A stretch of DNA of 64,000 nucleotides from Alcaligenaceae bacterium (lineage in GTDB: Bacteria; Pseudomonadota; Gammaproteobacteria; Burkholderiales; Burkholderiaceae_B). Below are positions 35,849 to 46,603 of this stretch, in pieces (within the stretch, counting starts at the first letter, position 1; each line of letters opens with the position of its first letter). A model generated the notes under the pieces. It was not told where the DNA came from. It was given only the letters and a program-made list of their open reading frames with translations, and did not search any database. The stretch lies in contig JAAYGT010000063.1 of assembly GCA_012727555.1 (NCBI GenBank), positions 102,548 through 166,547 on the forward strand, written 5' to 3'. Made by a program: the position numbers and the translations under genes.

Positions 35849-36490
35849 ATGAGTTCATTTTTACCCTGGCTGGCTGCCCTTACCCTGATCGCAGGGTCTT
35901 ATCTGGTGGGTTCAATCCCGTTTGCTGTCGTTGTCAGCAAAGCCATGGGGCTGCAAGATCCCCGCACTTTCGGGTCAGGCAACCCGGGAGCAACGAATGT
36001 CTTGCGAACAGGCAACAGGAAAGCCGCTTTGCTGACCCTGATCGGTGATGCTGCCAAGGGTTGGGTGGCTGTCTGGGCCACAGCCACACTGGCCCCGATC
36101 TTCGGGGCACCTTCCAGCGTGGTCGGCCTCAGCGCCATTGCCGCTTTTCTTGGCCATGTGTATCCGGTTTTTCTGGGTTTCAAGGGTGGCAAGGGTGTGG
36201 CAACCGCTTTGGGCGTTGTGTTGGCATTGAACCCTTGGCTAGGCCTGGCAACAGCCCTGACATGGTTGCTGGTTGCCTACACCACCCGTTATTCGTCTCT
36301 TTCTTCGATTCTGGCCGCCATCAGTGCTCCGCTGTATTATTTTCTGGGTGCTGGCGCTGCGTGGCCCATGCAGGGCAGCTTTGTGCTGGCACTGTTGGTG
36401 CTGTGTGCCGTGTTGCTTGTGCGCCATCAGGCCAATATAAGCCGGTTGTTGCAGGGCAAGGAACCCCGCATCGGGCAAGGCAAGAAATAA
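35849..36490 (+). CDS. plsY: Acyl-phosphate glycerol-3-phosphate acyltransferase
   Basis: A 213-residue inner-membrane enzyme making lysophosphatidic acid from acyl phosphate. The conserved cytoplasmic loops are [52 protein letters not shown] and the terminal [21 protein letters not shown] 35849 has GGAGA upstream; the longer frame adds 50 non-homologous residues. A strong terminator follows. Confidence 0.96.
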   Translation: MSSFLPWLAALTLIAGSYLVGSIPFAVVVSKAMGLQDPRTFGSGNPGATNVLRTGNRKAALLTLIGDAAKGWVAVWATATLAPIFGAPSSVVGLSAIAAFLGHVYPVFLGFKGGKGVATALGVVLALNPWLGLATALTWLLVAYTTRYSSLSSILAAISAPLYYFLGAGAAWPMQGSFVLALLVLCAVLLVRHQANISRLLQGKEPRIGQGKK

Positions 36491-36523
36491 GCAACAACGT
36501 TTAATCGTTCAGGGTAAGAATTA

Positions 36524-36547
36524 CCCCGGCCCGGAGGCCGGGGTTTT
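36524..36547 (+). terminator. Rho-independent terminator after plsY
   Basis: CCCCGGCC and GGCCGGGG pair perfectly around CGGA and are followed by TTTT on the plus strand. It lies 34 bp beyond the plsY stop and could also serve the convergent tsaD transcript. Confidence 0.85.
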
Positions 36548-36602
36548 CCGCACAAGCGGATGAACGACCACCGCTTCAGAAGGAGGCAGGATCAATCGGA
36601 GC

Positions 36603-37652
36603 TCAGGAACTGAAGGGCTCACAGACGCTGTCAAGATCCCAGCGCGGCCGGACCGTGAACGCATGTGATGTATCACGCAAATTCACAAGCCCTGCATTCA
36701 CGCGCATTGCTGCCGCAAATGCGATCATGGCACCGTTGTCGGTGCACAGGTCAAGCGGAGGAAAATACACTGTGCCGCGCAGGCGCTGAACTGCCTGAAC
36801 CAGTTTTTCGCGTAACAGACTATTGGCACCTACACCACCGGCTACCACCAGATTCTTCAGACCCGTTTCTTTCAGGGCACGTATTGATTTGGCAGCCAGT
36901 ACGTCGACAATGGCCGCCTGGGTTGCAGCGGCCAGATCGGCCCGATGTTGCTGGGTCAGACCACCAGGAACTTTTTCAAGGGCGCGCAAGCGGGTGAGTA
37001 CGGCTGTCTTGAGGCCGCTGAAACTGAAATCGAGATCGCCGCTATGCAGCATGGGGCGCGGCAATTCGATGGCTTTGGCGCTACCCTGTGCTGCCAGTCG
37101 TGACAGGGCGGGCCCACCGGGATAGCCCAGACCCAGAAGTTTAGCGGATTTATCGAATGCTTCTCCGGCTGCATCGTCAAGGGTTTCACCCAGCAAGGTA
37201 TAGGCACCCACGCCATCGACACGCATGATCTGGGTATGGCCGCCTGACACAAGCAACGCGACAAACGGAAAATCAGGACGCGGTTCGGCGAGCAAGGGCG
37301 ACAGCAGATGCCCTTCCAGGTGGTGAATGGGAATGGCCGGCAGACCCCGTGACCAGGCAAAGGACTGTGCAACGCTGGCACCAACCAGCAAAGCCCCCGC
37401 CAGACCGGGGCCGGCTGTGTAGGCCACGGCATCAAGGTCGTTGAAGTTCAAGCCAGCCTGATCAAGCACCTGCCGCGTCAGTGGCAACACGCGTCGTATG
37501 TGATCACGCGAGGCCAGTTCAGGAACCACGCCGCCGTAATCCTGATGCATGGCGATCTGACTGTGCAAGGCGTGCGCCAGCAAGCCACGTTGGGTACACA
37601 CCAGCGCGACCCCTGTTTCATCGCAGGAGCTTTCGAATCCGAGAATAATCAT
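36603..37652 (-). CDS. tsaD: tRNA N6-adenosine threonylcarbamoyltransferase
   Basis: A 349-residue ASKHA-fold enzyme that, with TsaB and TsaE, transfers the threonylcarbamoyl group to A37 of ANN-decoding tRNAs. [35 protein letters not shown], the metal His residues in [22 protein letters not shown] and [16 protein letters not shown] are diagnostic. Full length. Divergent from the thioredoxin gene across a 209-bp gap in which I see no further gene. Confidence 0.97.
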   Translation of the reverse strand: MIILGFESSCDETGVALVCTQRGLLAHALHSQIAMHQDYGGVVPELASRDHIRRVLPLTRQVLDQAGLNFNDLDAVAYTAGPGLAGALLVGASVAQSFAWSRGLPAIPIHHLEGHLLSPLLAEPRPDFPFVALLVSGGHTQIMRVDGVGAYTLLGETLDDAAGEAFDKSAKLLGLGYPGGPALSRLAAQGSAKAIELPRPMLHSGDLDFSFSGLKTAVLTRLRALEKVPGGLTQQHRADLAAATQAAIVDVLAAKSIRALKETGLKNLVVAGGVGANSLLREKLVQAVQRLRGTVYFPPLDLCTDNGAMIAFAAAMRVNAGLVNLRDTSHAFTVRPRWDLDSVCEPFSS

Positions 37653-37861
37653 GTGGCCGATTTTAACAGTGTGGCTTGGTGGAGTGTACCGGCAGAGTAC
37701 GTAGCCGTTCGATCAAGCCCGTCTGCCGGGACGTTGAACATGCAGTACACTCGATGAGTGAAAGGCATCGTGCGATGGATCCCGAGATTTTCCACGTGCC
37801 TCGTTCTGTTTTTTCTCAACCAGGCAGCGCACCCGCCGCCTGCATTTTTCAAGGGCCGCCA

Positions 37862-38236
37862 ATGAGCACTATCGAACTGACCAAAGACACTTTCCAGAAT
37901 GCCGTCATGGGAGACAAGCCTCTGATTGTTGATTTCTGGGCACCCTGGTGTGGTCCATGCCGCAGTTTCGGCCCCGTTTTTGAGCAGGTGGCCGGCGAAC
38001 ACCCTGATGTCACGTTTGCAAAAATCAACACCGAAGAAGAACAGGAACTGGCTGGCGCGTTGGGCATTCGTTCCATCCCTACCCTCATGGTGTTCCGCGA
38101 GCAGGTCATGCTGTTCAATCAGGCAGGTGCCCTGCAAGCTTCCCAGCTCCAGGAACTGGTGAACCAGGTGAAAGGTCTTGATATGGAAAAAATCCATGCC
38201 GAAATCGCCGAACAGCAAGGTCAGCAGGCCGGTTGA
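37862..38236 (+). CDS. Thioredoxin
   Basis: A 124-residue cytoplasmic disulfide reductase. VDFWAPWCGPCRSFGPVF contains the WCGPC active site, and the cis-proline loop is SIPTLMVF. The C-terminal extension (LDMEKIHAEIAEQQGQQAG) is longer than in TrxA and gives a helical tail. ATG 37862 begins MSTIELTKDTF, the normal start; 62 residues of the longer frame are rejected. It ends facing yigZ with about 50 bp between. Confidence 0.93.
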   Translation: MSTIELTKDTFQNAVMGDKPLIVDFWAPWCGPCRSFGPVFEQVAGEHPDVTFAKINTEEEQELAGALGIRSIPTLMVFREQVMLFNQAGALQASQLQELVNQVKGLDMEKIHAEIAEQQGQQAG

Positions 38237-38288
38237 GCAATCGGCTTCACGACCGCCTGATGATTCTGCCGGAAACTCGCCTTATGGG

Positions 38289-38885
38289 TTAGTCCGGTGC
38301 GTCAGGCAGCGCCCAGATACCCTGCCCCCGTGTCAGGTTCCGGAAGGTCTCTTCCCAGACCTCCAGCTGCGCGCGGGGCAGTATCAGGTCCCATTGCACG
38401 CCCGTTTCGTCAAACTGTTCATGCACAATGCGAGCGTCACACCCTTGCATACGTGATTGCACGCGTGCCATGTCGCTGAAAACACAACCACAGCGCACGC
38501 GAACCTCATCGACCAGTTCAATTTTTTCAGCCAGACGCAAACAGTGCGCGGCCACGCCCGAATATGCCCTGACCAATCCGCCGGTACCCAGTTTCACCCC
38601 GCCAAACCAGCGGATCACCAAGACGGCCACGCGATCACACCCCTGCCCCTCGATGGCCTGAAGTATGGGACGGCCGGCTGTACCCCCGGGCTCGCCGTCG
38701 TCGTTGAAGCGATAAACCTGCCCCAGTTTGAAAGCCCAGCAATTGTGCGTGGCATCGGGCACAGCGTGTTCTGCAAAAAAACGCAACGCTTCATCGACCG
38801 TCATGATGGGAGCCGCCAGCGCCAGGAATCGGCTTTTCCGGATATCTTCCTGGTAACTGGCCTGACCGCTAAGCGTGTACGACAT
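38289..38885 (-). CDS. yigZ: YigZ/IMPACT family protein
   Basis: A 198-residue protein of the UPF0029 family. It has SRFLALAAP, the signature THNCWAFKLG, FNDDGEPGGTAGRPILQAIE and VIRWFGGVKLGTGGLVRAYS, then a C-terminal domain with an EF-G domain V-like fold. Family members bind nucleic acids or translation factors; the precise role is unsettled. ATG 38885 gives the normal N terminus (MSYTLSGQASYQEDIRKS). It follows the ABC-F gene by 16 bp and is probably co-transcribed with it. Confidence 0.9.
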   Translation of the reverse strand: MSYTLSGQASYQEDIRKSRFLALAAPIMTVDEALRFFAEHAVPDATHNCWAFKLGQVYRFNDDGEPGGTAGRPILQAIEGQGCDRVAVLVIRWFGGVKLGTGGLVRAYSGVAAHCLRLAEKIELVDEVRVRCGCVFSDMARVQSRMQGCDARIVHEQFDETGVQWDLILPRAQLEVWEETFRNLTRGQGIWALPDAPD

Positions 38886-38901
38886 GATTGTTTTTTTGAA
38901 A

Positions 38902-40503
38902 TCAACCCTCGATACCGCGCGAGGCCAGGTAATCGTCGTAGTTGCCCTGGTAATCGATGATTTGACCATCGGGCATGATTTCGATCACGCGGGTCGCAAG
39001 ACCGGATACAAATTGACGATCATGTGAAACGAAGAACAGTGTGCCCGCATACAGTTCAAGCGCATACTGCAGCGATTCGATCGATTCCATGTCAAGGTGG
39101 TTGGTGGGTTCGTCGAGCAGCATGACATTGTGACGTCCGAGCATCAGGCGACCAAAGCTCAAGCGGTTTTTCTCGCCGCCCGACAACACCCGCACTTCTT
39201 TGGAAATGTCATCGCCCGAGAACAGCAGACGACCCAGCACAGAACGCATGGACTGGTCATCGTCGCCGGGTTGACGGTGATCGCTGAGCCAGTCGAACAG
39301 ATTCTTGTCGGACTGGAACTGTTCGGAGACGTCTTGGGCCATATAACCAAGGTCGGCATTTTCAGCCCATTTGATCGTGCCGCTGTCGGGTTGGAGATCA
39401 CCGGCCAGCATACGCAACAGCGTTGTTTTACCTACACCGTTCGCACCAATAATGGCCACTTTTTGTCCGGCTTCCACCATGGCAGAAAACGGTTTGATCA
39501 CCGGTTGGTCATAGGACTTGGTGATTTTTTCTACCGTGACAGCCAGACGATGCAGCACTTTGCTCTGCTCGAAACGGATATAGGGGTTCTGACGCGACGA
39601 GGGTTTGACCTCTACGGTACCGGCCTTGATGCGATCAATTTGTTTAAGACGCGATGTCGCCTGACGTGCCTTGGATTTGTTGGCAGAAAACCGGCGAACG
39701 AAGTCTTGCAGTTCAGCCACGCGTTCCTTGGCTTTGGCATTGGCCGCACTCTGTCGCTCACGCGCCTGGGCGGAGGCCAGCATGTAGTCGTCGTAGTTAC
39801 CGGGGTAAATACGCAGTTCGCCGTAGTCGAGGTCGGCCATGTGGGTACACACGGCATTCAGGAAGTGTCGATCGTGACTGATGATGATCATGGTGCTTTG
39901 GTAGCCATTGATCACATTTTCAAGCCAGCGAATGGTATTGATGTCGAGGTTGTTGGTGGGCTCGTCGAGCAGCAGGACATCGGGATTCGAGAACAAAGCC
40001 TGGGCCAGCAAAACGCGCAGCTTCCAGCCCGGGGCCAGTTCACGCATGGGCAGATTGTGCTGTTCGACCGGAATTTCCAGCCCGAGCAACAATTCACCGG
40101 CACGCGCTTCCGCCGTGTAACCATCGTATTCGGCAAACCGGGTTTCCAGGTTGGCCGCATGCATGTAATCTTCTTCGGTGGCATCGGGGTTTGCGTAGAT
40201 GGCATCACGTTCGGCCATGACCTGCCACATTTCGGCGTGGCCCATCATCACGACATCAAGTACCCGCACGTCTTCAAAGGCGAACTGGTCCTGACGCAGC
40301 TTGCCCAGACGAAGTCCTGGCTCAAGCGACACATTCCCCGAGGACGGCTCAAGGTCGCCCCCGATGATTTTCATGAACGTTGACTTGCCCGAGCCGTTGG
40401 CTCCGATCAGGCCGTAGCGATTGCCCTCGCCAAACTTGACACTGACATTTTCAAAAAGCGGCTTGGAGCCAAACTGTATGGTTAGGTTCGCGGTTGAGAT
40501 CAC
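38902..40503 (-). CDS. ABC-F family ATPase, YbiT-like
   Basis: A 533-residue soluble protein with two ABC cassettes. Walker A motifs are [16 protein letters not shown] and [16 protein letters not shown], Walker B motifs [14 protein letters not shown] and [14 protein letters not shown], and [15 protein letters not shown] is the second signature; the charged linker [20 protein letters not shown] lies between. ABC-F proteins act on ribosomes. The start is taken as GTG 40503, giving [17 protein letters not shown], the YbiT N terminus; the longer frame adds 46 unrelated residues. An imperfect hairpin around 40510-40545 lies upstream, perhaps a leader. Confidence 0.88.
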   Translation of the reverse strand: MISTANLTIQFGSKPLFENVSVKFGEGNRYGLIGANGSGKSTFMKIIGGDLEPSSGNVSLEPGLRLGKLRQDQFAFEDVRVLDVVMMGHAEMWQVMAERDAIYANPDATEEDYMHAANLETRFAEYDGYTAEARAGELLLGLEIPVEQHNLPMRELAPGWKLRVLLAQALFSNPDVLLLDEPTNNLDINTIRWLENVINGYQSTMIIISHDRHFLNAVCTHMADLDYGELRIYPGNYDDYMLASAQARERQSAANAKAKERVAELQDFVRRFSANKSKARQATSRLKQIDRIKAGTVEVKPSSRQNPYIRFEQSKVLHRLAVTVEKITKSYDQPVIKPFSAMVEAGQKVAIIGANGVGKTTLLRMLAGDLQPDSGTIKWAENADLGYMAQDVSEQFQSDKNLFDWLSDHRQPGDDDQSMRSVLGRLLFSGDDISKEVRVLSGGEKNRLSFGRLMLGRHNVMLLDEPTNHLDMESIESLQYALELYAGTLFFVSHDRQFVSGLATRVIEIMPDGQIIDYQGNYDDYLASRGIEG

Positions 40504-40573
40504 GGCGCTGGCACTCTGTAGGGTTCGGAATAACCCTGTAGTGTACCAAGCCCGCGTCAGTCGTGTACCCGCA

Positions 40574-41578
40574 TCAGTCGTGTTCCTGGAAAACCAGATG
40601 CGCCATACCTTTTTCAGTGGCAAGACCCACTTGCCGCCCAATGGGTAACGTGGCTTTGACCTTCACGTGCCCCCAGGGCAACCCTGTGACAACGGGAATA
40701 CGGACCGTTTCGCGCAACCATTTCACCACCGAAGCGAGGGTGTAGCCGTTATCGTGGGGGCCCAGGCGGTAGTTGGTGAAATGCCCCAGCACAATGGCTT
40801 CCTGACGGTCAAGAATGCCGGCATGCCAGAGTTGCGTGAGCATACGCTCGATACGGTAAGGATGCTCTCCGATGTCTTCAAGAAACAGGATGCCACCGTT
40901 GACCTGAGGCATGAAGGGAGTACCCACCAGCGAAGCCACCATGGCAAGATTGCCACCCCACAACACGCCACGCGTATCGACGGGATCGGCATCTTTGCTT
41001 TTGAACGAAAGGATCTCGAGCTGGCCCGTAAGCATTTCAACAAACAGGTCTACAGTGAGATCATCGACCTTGCGGGCACCAAAATCGTGTATGGCGGTGG
41101 GGCCGGCATAGCTGACCGCACCCGTTTTGGCCAGCAGGGCCAGACTGAAAGCCGTGAAATCGCTTTGGCCGACGAAGATCTTGCCGCTGCGGGCCATATC
41201 GTGCCAGTCAATGAGCGGCAGAATACGGCTAAGGCCATACCCGCCACGTGTTGCCATGATGATCGGGTGCTTTTGTTCCACGGCGCGGTCGAAACTATCG
41301 GCACGCTGCTTGTCGGTACCTGCGAACCGTTCATGAATACATTTGGCGGCAGGATCGAGTTTGACCTTGAAACCCATGGATTTAAGCTGTTTGCGACCAC
41401 GTTCCAGCCCTTCGGTGTCGGTCACGCCACCGGACGGCGAGATCAGGTAAATGCCGGGAGGCGCGGGACGCACGTGATCATGCCCGTGCTGCTCGCTTTC
41501 CTGGGCCGGTGCCGGGGCGTCGTGGATGGAAGGCTCTGAAACGGAGGGAAGCGATTTCTTTGTTTTTTTCTTTGACAT
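40574..41578 (-). CDS. ldcA: LD-carboxypeptidase (S66 family)
   Basis: A 334-residue cytoplasmic serine peptidase that trims murein tetrapeptides to tripeptides during recycling. The nucleophile Ser is in [15 protein letters not shown], and the Glu and His partners are in [19 protein letters not shown] and [12 protein letters not shown]. An N-terminal polar extension of about 40 residues, rich in Lys, Pro and His, precedes [15 protein letters not shown], the family start. ATG 41578 begins [12 protein letters not shown]. It lies 70 bp upstream of the ABC-F start. Confidence 0.9.
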   Translation of the reverse strand: MSKKKTKKSLPSVSEPSIHDAPAPAQESEQHGHDHVRPAPPGIYLISPSGGVTDTEGLERGRKQLKSMGFKVKLDPAAKCIHERFAGTDKQRADSFDRAVEQKHPIIMATRGGYGLSRILPLIDWHDMARSGKIFVGQSDFTAFSLALLAKTGAVSYAGPTAIHDFGARKVDDLTVDLFVEMLTGQLEILSFKSKDADPVDTRGVLWGGNLAMVASLVGTPFMPQVNGGILFLEDIGEHPYRIERMLTQLWHAGILDRQEAIVLGHFTNYRLGPHDNGYTLASVVKWLRETVRIPVVTGLPWGHVKVKATLPIGRQVGLATEKGMAHLVFQEHD

Positions 41579-41714
41579 GGCTGAACGATTGAAAGCGTGC
41601 GCAAGGCACAGGGGCCAAAATGGCGCATCACCGATAATGCCACCGTTCAGGACGCAGGGCAAACACGCTTACAACAAACCGGGTCGACACATGCCGGGAA
41701 TTTATCCTGTCTGC

Positions 41715-44018
41715 TCAGCGCCCTGTTTTACCAGATGACGTACCCGGTGCGTTGCGCCACGGTGCCAGCGCTTCGTTGCCGGCATAGATTGCAAAACGCA
41801 GATCGCTGGCGACCTGACTGGTATCGACACCGGATGTCAGGCGTACCCAGAACCGAAGCAGAAAGACACTCTGCTCAAGATCAAAGTTCTCGAAAAGCAC
41901 AGTCGGCGGTGGATCAGGCAGGACATTCGGGTGCATCAACGCAGCCTGGATGAGTTGCCGACGCATCGTTTCCGCATCGATGTTGCGAGGTGCATTGATG
42001 CGTAGTTCACCGCGCACCTGTTCATCGTTGTAGGTCCAGTTGATCAGGCGCTGTTCCACAAGGACACTGTTCGGAATGTGCATGTCGGTGCCCTGTGACG
42101 TGTGAATTGTGGAAAACCGAATCCCGATGGACGCAATGCGCCCTTTGACATTGTCGACCTCGACCAGGTCACCGACCCGCACCGGACGCTCGGCCAGCAG
42201 CATCATGCCGCTGATCAGATTCTTGAGTACATTTTGCAGGCCAAAACCCACACCAATGGCCAGCGCACCGCCCATGAACGCAAAAATGCCAATAGGTATT
42301 CGCACCAAGTTGAAACTGATCAGCACCAACGTACCCAGTGCCAGAAAACGCAGCCAGCGCCCAAGCACGATGGCACTGGCTTTGCGCAGCCCGAGATGGC
42401 GAACCGCTCTTTTCAGCAGAAAACGGATGACAGCTGAAATGAACACATAACCCAGCACCAGAATGACAATCGCCCCCAAGCTCTTGCCAACCGTGACGCT
42501 GTGCGTGGCGGTGAACGGGCGACCATCGATACGCACTGTGTCATCAACGGTCATGAGCTCGAAATTCCAGACTTTATCGAAGGCTGCCAAGGCCTGGGCG
42601 TACACGTTGCCAAGTCGAAGCTGCCAATCGCCTGCATGATAGCGTTGATCGATTTCCGCACGAATGATGCTGAGCATCTGGCTGAAGCGGCGCAACTCAT
42701 CAATGCCCTCACGGGCATCCTCCAGCATCTGGCGCGCTGTTGTAAGACGCGCCTGGGCCAGGTTGTATTGTGCTTGTTGAAGGCTGCCGCTTTCCATTTC
42801 GTCACGCAAACGGAAGACCTCGTGCCCCTTGACATCAATCACCTGCTCCAGTTCAAGGCGCAAACTGGCCATTCGCAACTCCGACTGCTTGACCTGCTCC
42901 TCAAGGGTGATGACTTCTTTCTGTGTAGGGGCCTCACCGCTGTAGAGCTCGAAGCGGAAACGCCAGATGTCGTGCAAGGCTTCAGTCAGTGTCAGACGCA
43001 AACGCACAAGATCAAGGCGGCTTTGCAAACGTTCGACATCGGATGAAACCAGTTCAAAATGCTGGTGTGCTGCTTGAATGAGGTCATTTTTTCCGCCTTG
43101 CCGAGCATCAGAAATTGCCTGACGTGCTGCAATGACTGCCAGTTGAGCCTGCCCCAAAGACTCCATGGCCAATGTTTCGGCATCGCGTAACTGGGCCACG
43201 TAATCGTCAAGGTCGGCCAGAATGCGGGTCAGTCGATCGGTCGTGAGCAAATAGCGACCGGCATGGTGATCACGCACGGTTTGATAACGCCGCAATTCAG
43301 TTTCCCGGATACGAAGTGCAAGGTCCGTGGATTGTCGATCCAGTTCAAGCGAAGCCAGACGTTCGTTGCGCATGCGCACCAACAGTCGCGACTCAAGCAA
43401 CATAGTGACAATTTCGTTGCGCATCGGTTCGGACTGCACGAGCGACTTTTCCTCCTGCAAACGCAGGCGAACCTGGGCATCGTCACGCTCCTTGATCAAT
43501 CGGAGACGCTCGTTTTCCAGTGTCTGTTTGCGCTCCTGCAACTGCTTCAAAGCCAGTTCGGCCTGGCGAATGGCACGCTGGAGTGCATCACCCTGTTCCA
43601 GCGGCCAGGGCGGGCCGTCTTGAGGCGGTGACCAGTCACGCCGCGCCTGAGTGACCGAATCAAGCTCGACCTGTTGCCGTTCAATGTCTTCAAGAACATC
43701 CAGTTGGCCGTGATACTGATCGACCAGTGTCTGCCAACCGAGCTTCATGCGGCGCAAGTGCTCTGTCTGGTCGCGCGACACAGGGGATCCGGTTTCGTGC
43801 TGGATCTGGGCTTGTACGCGCTGGAGCTCCTGAACAGCCTCGTTCAAAAGCACCTGGGTTTTATCACGTTGTTCAGCCAGCACGACCTGAGCCTGAACAG
43901 GATGAGGCAAGAGCGCAACAACCAGCAAAAAAACGCCAAACAAATGAACGACAAGTAGCCAACGCATCCCTGGTGCAGGTTGCGTAACCTGAACTCGGTA
44001 ACGGCGCAGGGCAAGCAT
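41715..44018 (-). CDS. Large MscS-family mechanosensitive channel (MscK/MscM-like)
   Basis: A 767-residue inner-membrane protein. An N-terminal hydrophobic signal (WLLVVHLFGVFLLVVALLP) leads to a long periplasmic, coiled-coil-rich domain (about 45-480). Membrane helices and the MscS pore follow: GIFAFMGGALAIGVGFGLQ, NLISGMMLLAERPVRVGDLV and VKGRIASIGIRFSTIHTSQG. Channels of this class release solutes on hypo-osmotic shock. The start overlaps the tadA stop by ATGA; an internal ATG at codon 18 would also give a signal peptide. Confidence 0.88.
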   Translation of the reverse strand: MLALRRYRVQVTQPAPGMRWLLVVHLFGVFLLVVALLPHPVQAQVVLAEQRDKTQVLLNEAVQELQRVQAQIQHETGSPVSRDQTEHLRRMKLGWQTLVDQYHGQLDVLEDIERQQVELDSVTQARRDWSPPQDGPPWPLEQGDALQRAIRQAELALKQLQERKQTLENERLRLIKERDDAQVRLRLQEEKSLVQSEPMRNEIVTMLLESRLLVRMRNERLASLELDRQSTDLALRIRETELRRYQTVRDHHAGRYLLTTDRLTRILADLDDYVAQLRDAETLAMESLGQAQLAVIAARQAISDARQGGKNDLIQAAHQHFELVSSDVERLQSRLDLVRLRLTLTEALHDIWRFRFELYSGEAPTQKEVITLEEQVKQSELRMASLRLELEQVIDVKGHEVFRLRDEMESGSLQQAQYNLAQARLTTARQMLEDAREGIDELRRFSQMLSIIRAEIDQRYHAGDWQLRLGNVYAQALAAFDKVWNFELMTVDDTVRIDGRPFTATHSVTVGKSLGAIVILVLGYVFISAVIRFLLKRAVRHLGLRKASAIVLGRWLRFLALGTLVLISFNLVRIPIGIFAFMGGALAIGVGFGLQNVLKNLISGMMLLAERPVRVGDLVEVDNVKGRIASIGIRFSTIHTSQGTDMHIPNSVLVEQRLINWTYNDEQVRGELRINAPRNIDAETMRRQLIQAALMHPNVLPDPPPTVLFENFDLEQSVFLLRFWVRLTSGVDTSQVASDLRFAIYAGNEALAPWRNAPGTSSGKTGR

Positions 44019-44554
44019 CAGGGTGTGCCCTGCGGAACGACGTCAGATTGCTCTCGGAGCCTGAGGCGTCGCTGACGCGCGAGCTCTCGACGTTCTCGAA
44101 AAAACTGTTGCAGCAAACCGGCACATTCATCGGCCATCACCCCCCCCACAACGGTGGCATGATGATTCAGAACCGGATTTTCATGAACACGCAACACTGA
44201 ACCGCACGCGCCGGTTTTAGGATCATGGGCACCAAAAACGATACGTTCCAGCCGGGCGTGCAGCATGGCCCCGATGCACATGACACAAGGCTCCAGCGTG
44301 ACATACAGTGTCAGGCCGGGAAGGCGGTAATTGGCCTGCCGCTGTGCAGCTTGACGCAGAGCAACGATTTCAGCGTGACCTGTAGGGTCGTTGCAGGAAA
44401 TGGTTTGATTGAAACCGGCCCCCACGATCTGCCCACCGGCATCGAGAACGACCGCACCAACCGGAACTTCACCGGCCTGCCAGGCCAGTCGGGCTTGTGC
44501 CAGGGCATGCTGCATGCCGGTGAGATCGGCGGGAACGACAAGAGACGTGAGCAC
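44018..44554 (-). CDS. tadA: tRNA-specific adenosine deaminase
   Basis: A 178-residue zinc deaminase converting A34 to inosine in tRNA-Arg(ACG). The zinc and catalytic motif is DPTGHAEIVALRQAA with TLYVTLEPCVMCIGAMLHAR; FGAHDPKTGACGS and FFRERRELARQRRLRLRE complete the family. I start at GTG 44554, four bases after the nnr stop, which gives VLTSLVVPADLTGMQHALAQ; the longer frame adds 82 residues overlapping nnr. ATG at the MQHALAQ position is an alternative. Confidence 0.92.
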   Translation of the reverse strand: MLTSLVVPADLTGMQHALAQARLAWQAGEVPVGAVVLDAGGQIVGAGFNQTISCNDPTGHAEIVALRQAAQRQANYRLPGLTLYVTLEPCVMCIGAMLHARLERIVFGAHDPKTGACGSVLRVHENPVLNHHATVVGGVMADECAGLLQQFFRERRELARQRRLRLREQSDVVPQGTP

Positions 44555-44558
44555 AGGA

Positions 44559-46067
44559 TCAGCGCAAGGATTTGAGTACGCCAGGCAACATGCCGGGCAG
44601 GTCATCGGCGATAAGACCCGGACCGAAAGCACGTGCACATTCACCCTGCAGCCATACACCAGCGCACGCAGCCTGGAAAGCAGGCATGCCCTGGGCCATG
44701 AGACCGGCGATGAAACCGGCAAGGACATCGCCCGAGCCACCCGTGGCAAGATCAGGCGGCGCATTGGTATTGATGCTGAGCCACCCGTCGGGCGCTGCAA
44801 TGACGGTATCAGGCCCCTTCAGCACCACTACAGCGCCACTGAGCTGCGCGGCCTGACGCGCCCGCTCAAGGCGTGAACCTGAAAGGCCGGGAAACAACCG
44901 GGCAAATTCGCCTTCGTGGGGGGTAAGCACGCAGCTGGCGTGAAGGTTTTCAAAAAGACAGGCAGGATCAGGCTGAAACACACTGAGCGCATCGGCATCG
45001 AGCACCGTGGGCAGACGCGCCTGCAGCACGGCCTGAACATACGCAGGCACGGTAGACCCGGCACCAAGCCCCGGACCGATAACCACGGCATTGCGGTGTG
45101 CCTGTGCGAGAAGACTCACAAGGTCTTCAGGCTGGCCGAAAGGCTGCACCATGATGCTGGTGAGCGCACTGGCGTAGACCGGCCATGCCAGCTGCGGGGC
45201 TGCCAGCGTGACCAGCCCCGAACCGACGCGTGCACAGGCCAGGGCGCTGAGCCTGGAGGCCCCTGTAAGCAGTTCACCGCCCACCACCAGTGTGTGTCCG
45301 CGGTGGTACTTGTGACCTTGCAGACGCGGCCAGGGGAAGGCATGAAGCCAGTTGACGGGATCGTTTTCCAGACACTGGACACCCAGCGTATCAAGTACGG
45401 ATGACGCAATGCCGATATCGGACAGTACCAGTTCACCGCACAGCAAACGACCTGGCATGAGCACATGACCGGGTTTCTTGCGAAAAAATGTGACGGTGAA
45501 GTCGGCCTGAACGGTTTCACCCAGGGGCTGACCGTTTGCACCATCAAGGCCACTGGGAACATCAATGGCGCACACAGGCCAAGGACCCGCATTCAGTGCC
45601 TGAACCACCTGCAATGCAATGCCGTCGAGAGGGCGCGACAAACCGGCACCAAAAAGTGCATCGACAACGAGCCCGGCATCGTGCAACACAGCGGGTGTGA
45701 GGGGTTCAACCTGGCCGGACCACAGACGGGCATGATGCGCTGCATCACCGACCAGCGCCTGGGGGCTGCCCAGCAACGCGACGCGCACCGGCCAGCCCGC
45801 CGCTTTAAGATGACGGGCAGCCACGAAACCATCGCCCCCATTGTTGCCCGGACCACAGAGTACGACCACACGGCATACCGGGTGGCGCTGCACAATGGCA
45901 CGCGCAACCGCCAAACCGGCGGCCTCCATGAGCTGTGTTCCAGGCACCCCGCCTTGGATCGCCCGTTGGTCGGCACACGCCATTTGATCCGGCGTAAGCA
46001 GAAAAGGCTTCCACCCCGGACGATGAACCGGACTGGAACGATCAACGCGCACAGAAGACAGGGTCAT
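44559..46067 (-). CDS. nnr: Bifunctional NAD(P)H-hydrate repair enzyme
   Basis: A 502-residue fusion of the epimerase (YjeF_N) and ADP/ATP-dependent dehydratase (YjeF_C) that repair damaged NAD(P)H. The first half has VVLCGPGNNGGDGFVAARHL and IDVPSGLDGANGQP; the second has HTLVVGGELLTGASRLSALA, AVVIGPGLGAGSTVP, VLTPHEGEFARLFPG and the Gly-rich PDLATGGSGDVLAGFIAG. The C terminus runs into tadA with four bases between, so the two are coupled. Confidence 0.94.
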   Translation of the reverse strand: MTLSSVRVDRSSPVHRPGWKPFLLTPDQMACADQRAIQGGVPGTQLMEAAGLAVARAIVQRHPVCRVVVLCGPGNNGGDGFVAARHLKAAGWPVRVALLGSPQALVGDAAHHARLWSGQVEPLTPAVLHDAGLVVDALFGAGLSRPLDGIALQVVQALNAGPWPVCAIDVPSGLDGANGQPLGETVQADFTVTFFRKKPGHVLMPGRLLCGELVLSDIGIASSVLDTLGVQCLENDPVNWLHAFPWPRLQGHKYHRGHTLVVGGELLTGASRLSALACARVGSGLVTLAAPQLAWPVYASALTSIMVQPFGQPEDLVSLLAQAHRNAVVIGPGLGAGSTVPAYVQAVLQARLPTVLDADALSVFQPDPACLFENLHASCVLTPHEGEFARLFPGLSGSRLERARQAAQLSGAVVVLKGPDTVIAAPDGWLSINTNAPPDLATGGSGDVLAGFIAGLMAQGMPAFQAACAGVWLQGECARAFGPGLIADDLPGMLPGVLKSLR

Positions 46068-46081
46068 GGACGAAATATAGT

Positions 46082-46564
46082 TCAGTCGCGAAAATTATTG
46101 AACTGCAGGGGCAGATCGACATCGGTTTTGCGCAGAAGCGCCATGGCCGTCTGGAGGTCGTCACGTTTTTTGCCATTGACGCGAAGTTTGTCGCCATTGA
46201 TCTGGGCCTCGACCTTGAGCTTGGCGGCCTTGATTTGCGCAATCAGTTTTTTTGAAACGGCTTGTTCGATGCCCTGGCGCACGGTGACCTTGCGCCGGGC
46301 ACCACCCAGGTTTTCAAGAGGCTCGGCAACTTCAAGACAACGGACGTCGATTGATCGGGCCGCCAGGCGAGCACGCAGGATGTCGAGCATTTGATTCAAC
46401 TGGAAAACACTTGGGGCTGTTTGGGTGACCACATAGCCTTCCAGTTCAAAACGTGCATCAACCCCTTTGAAATCGAAGCGCGTGGTCAGTTCGCGGTTGG
46501 CCTGATCAACCGCATTGGACAATTCGTGTTTATCGACTTCAGACACCACATCGAACGATGGCAT
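46082..46564 (-). CDS. yajQ: YajQ family nucleotide-binding protein
   Basis: A 160-residue protein of the DUF520 family. MPSFDVVSEVDKHELSNAVD, NRELTTRFDFKG, KVTVRQGIEQAVSKKLI and the C-terminal VDLPLQFNNFRD are invariant family features. YajQ proteins bind nucleotides, and some are c-di-GMP receptors; a diguanylate cyclase is encoded elsewhere in this window (21848-23056). It is 14 bp upstream of nnr on the same strand. Confidence 0.95.
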   Translation of the reverse strand: MPSFDVVSEVDKHELSNAVDQANRELTTRFDFKGVDARFELEGYVVTQTAPSVFQLNQMLDILRARLAARSIDVRCLEVAEPLENLGGARRKVTVRQGIEQAVSKKLIAQIKAAKLKVEAQINGDKLRVNGKKRDDLQTAMALLRKTDVDLPLQFNNFRD

Positions 46565-46603
46565 GAGAACTTCCTGTCAAAATAAATGCTTGAAGCCCCT
46601 AGT

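Noticed and set aside
39097..40383. Plus-strand open frame of 428 codons opposite the ABC-F gene
   Set aside because: It is a shadow of the minus-strand gene; its product is unlike any protein and the ABC-F motifs are unambiguous.
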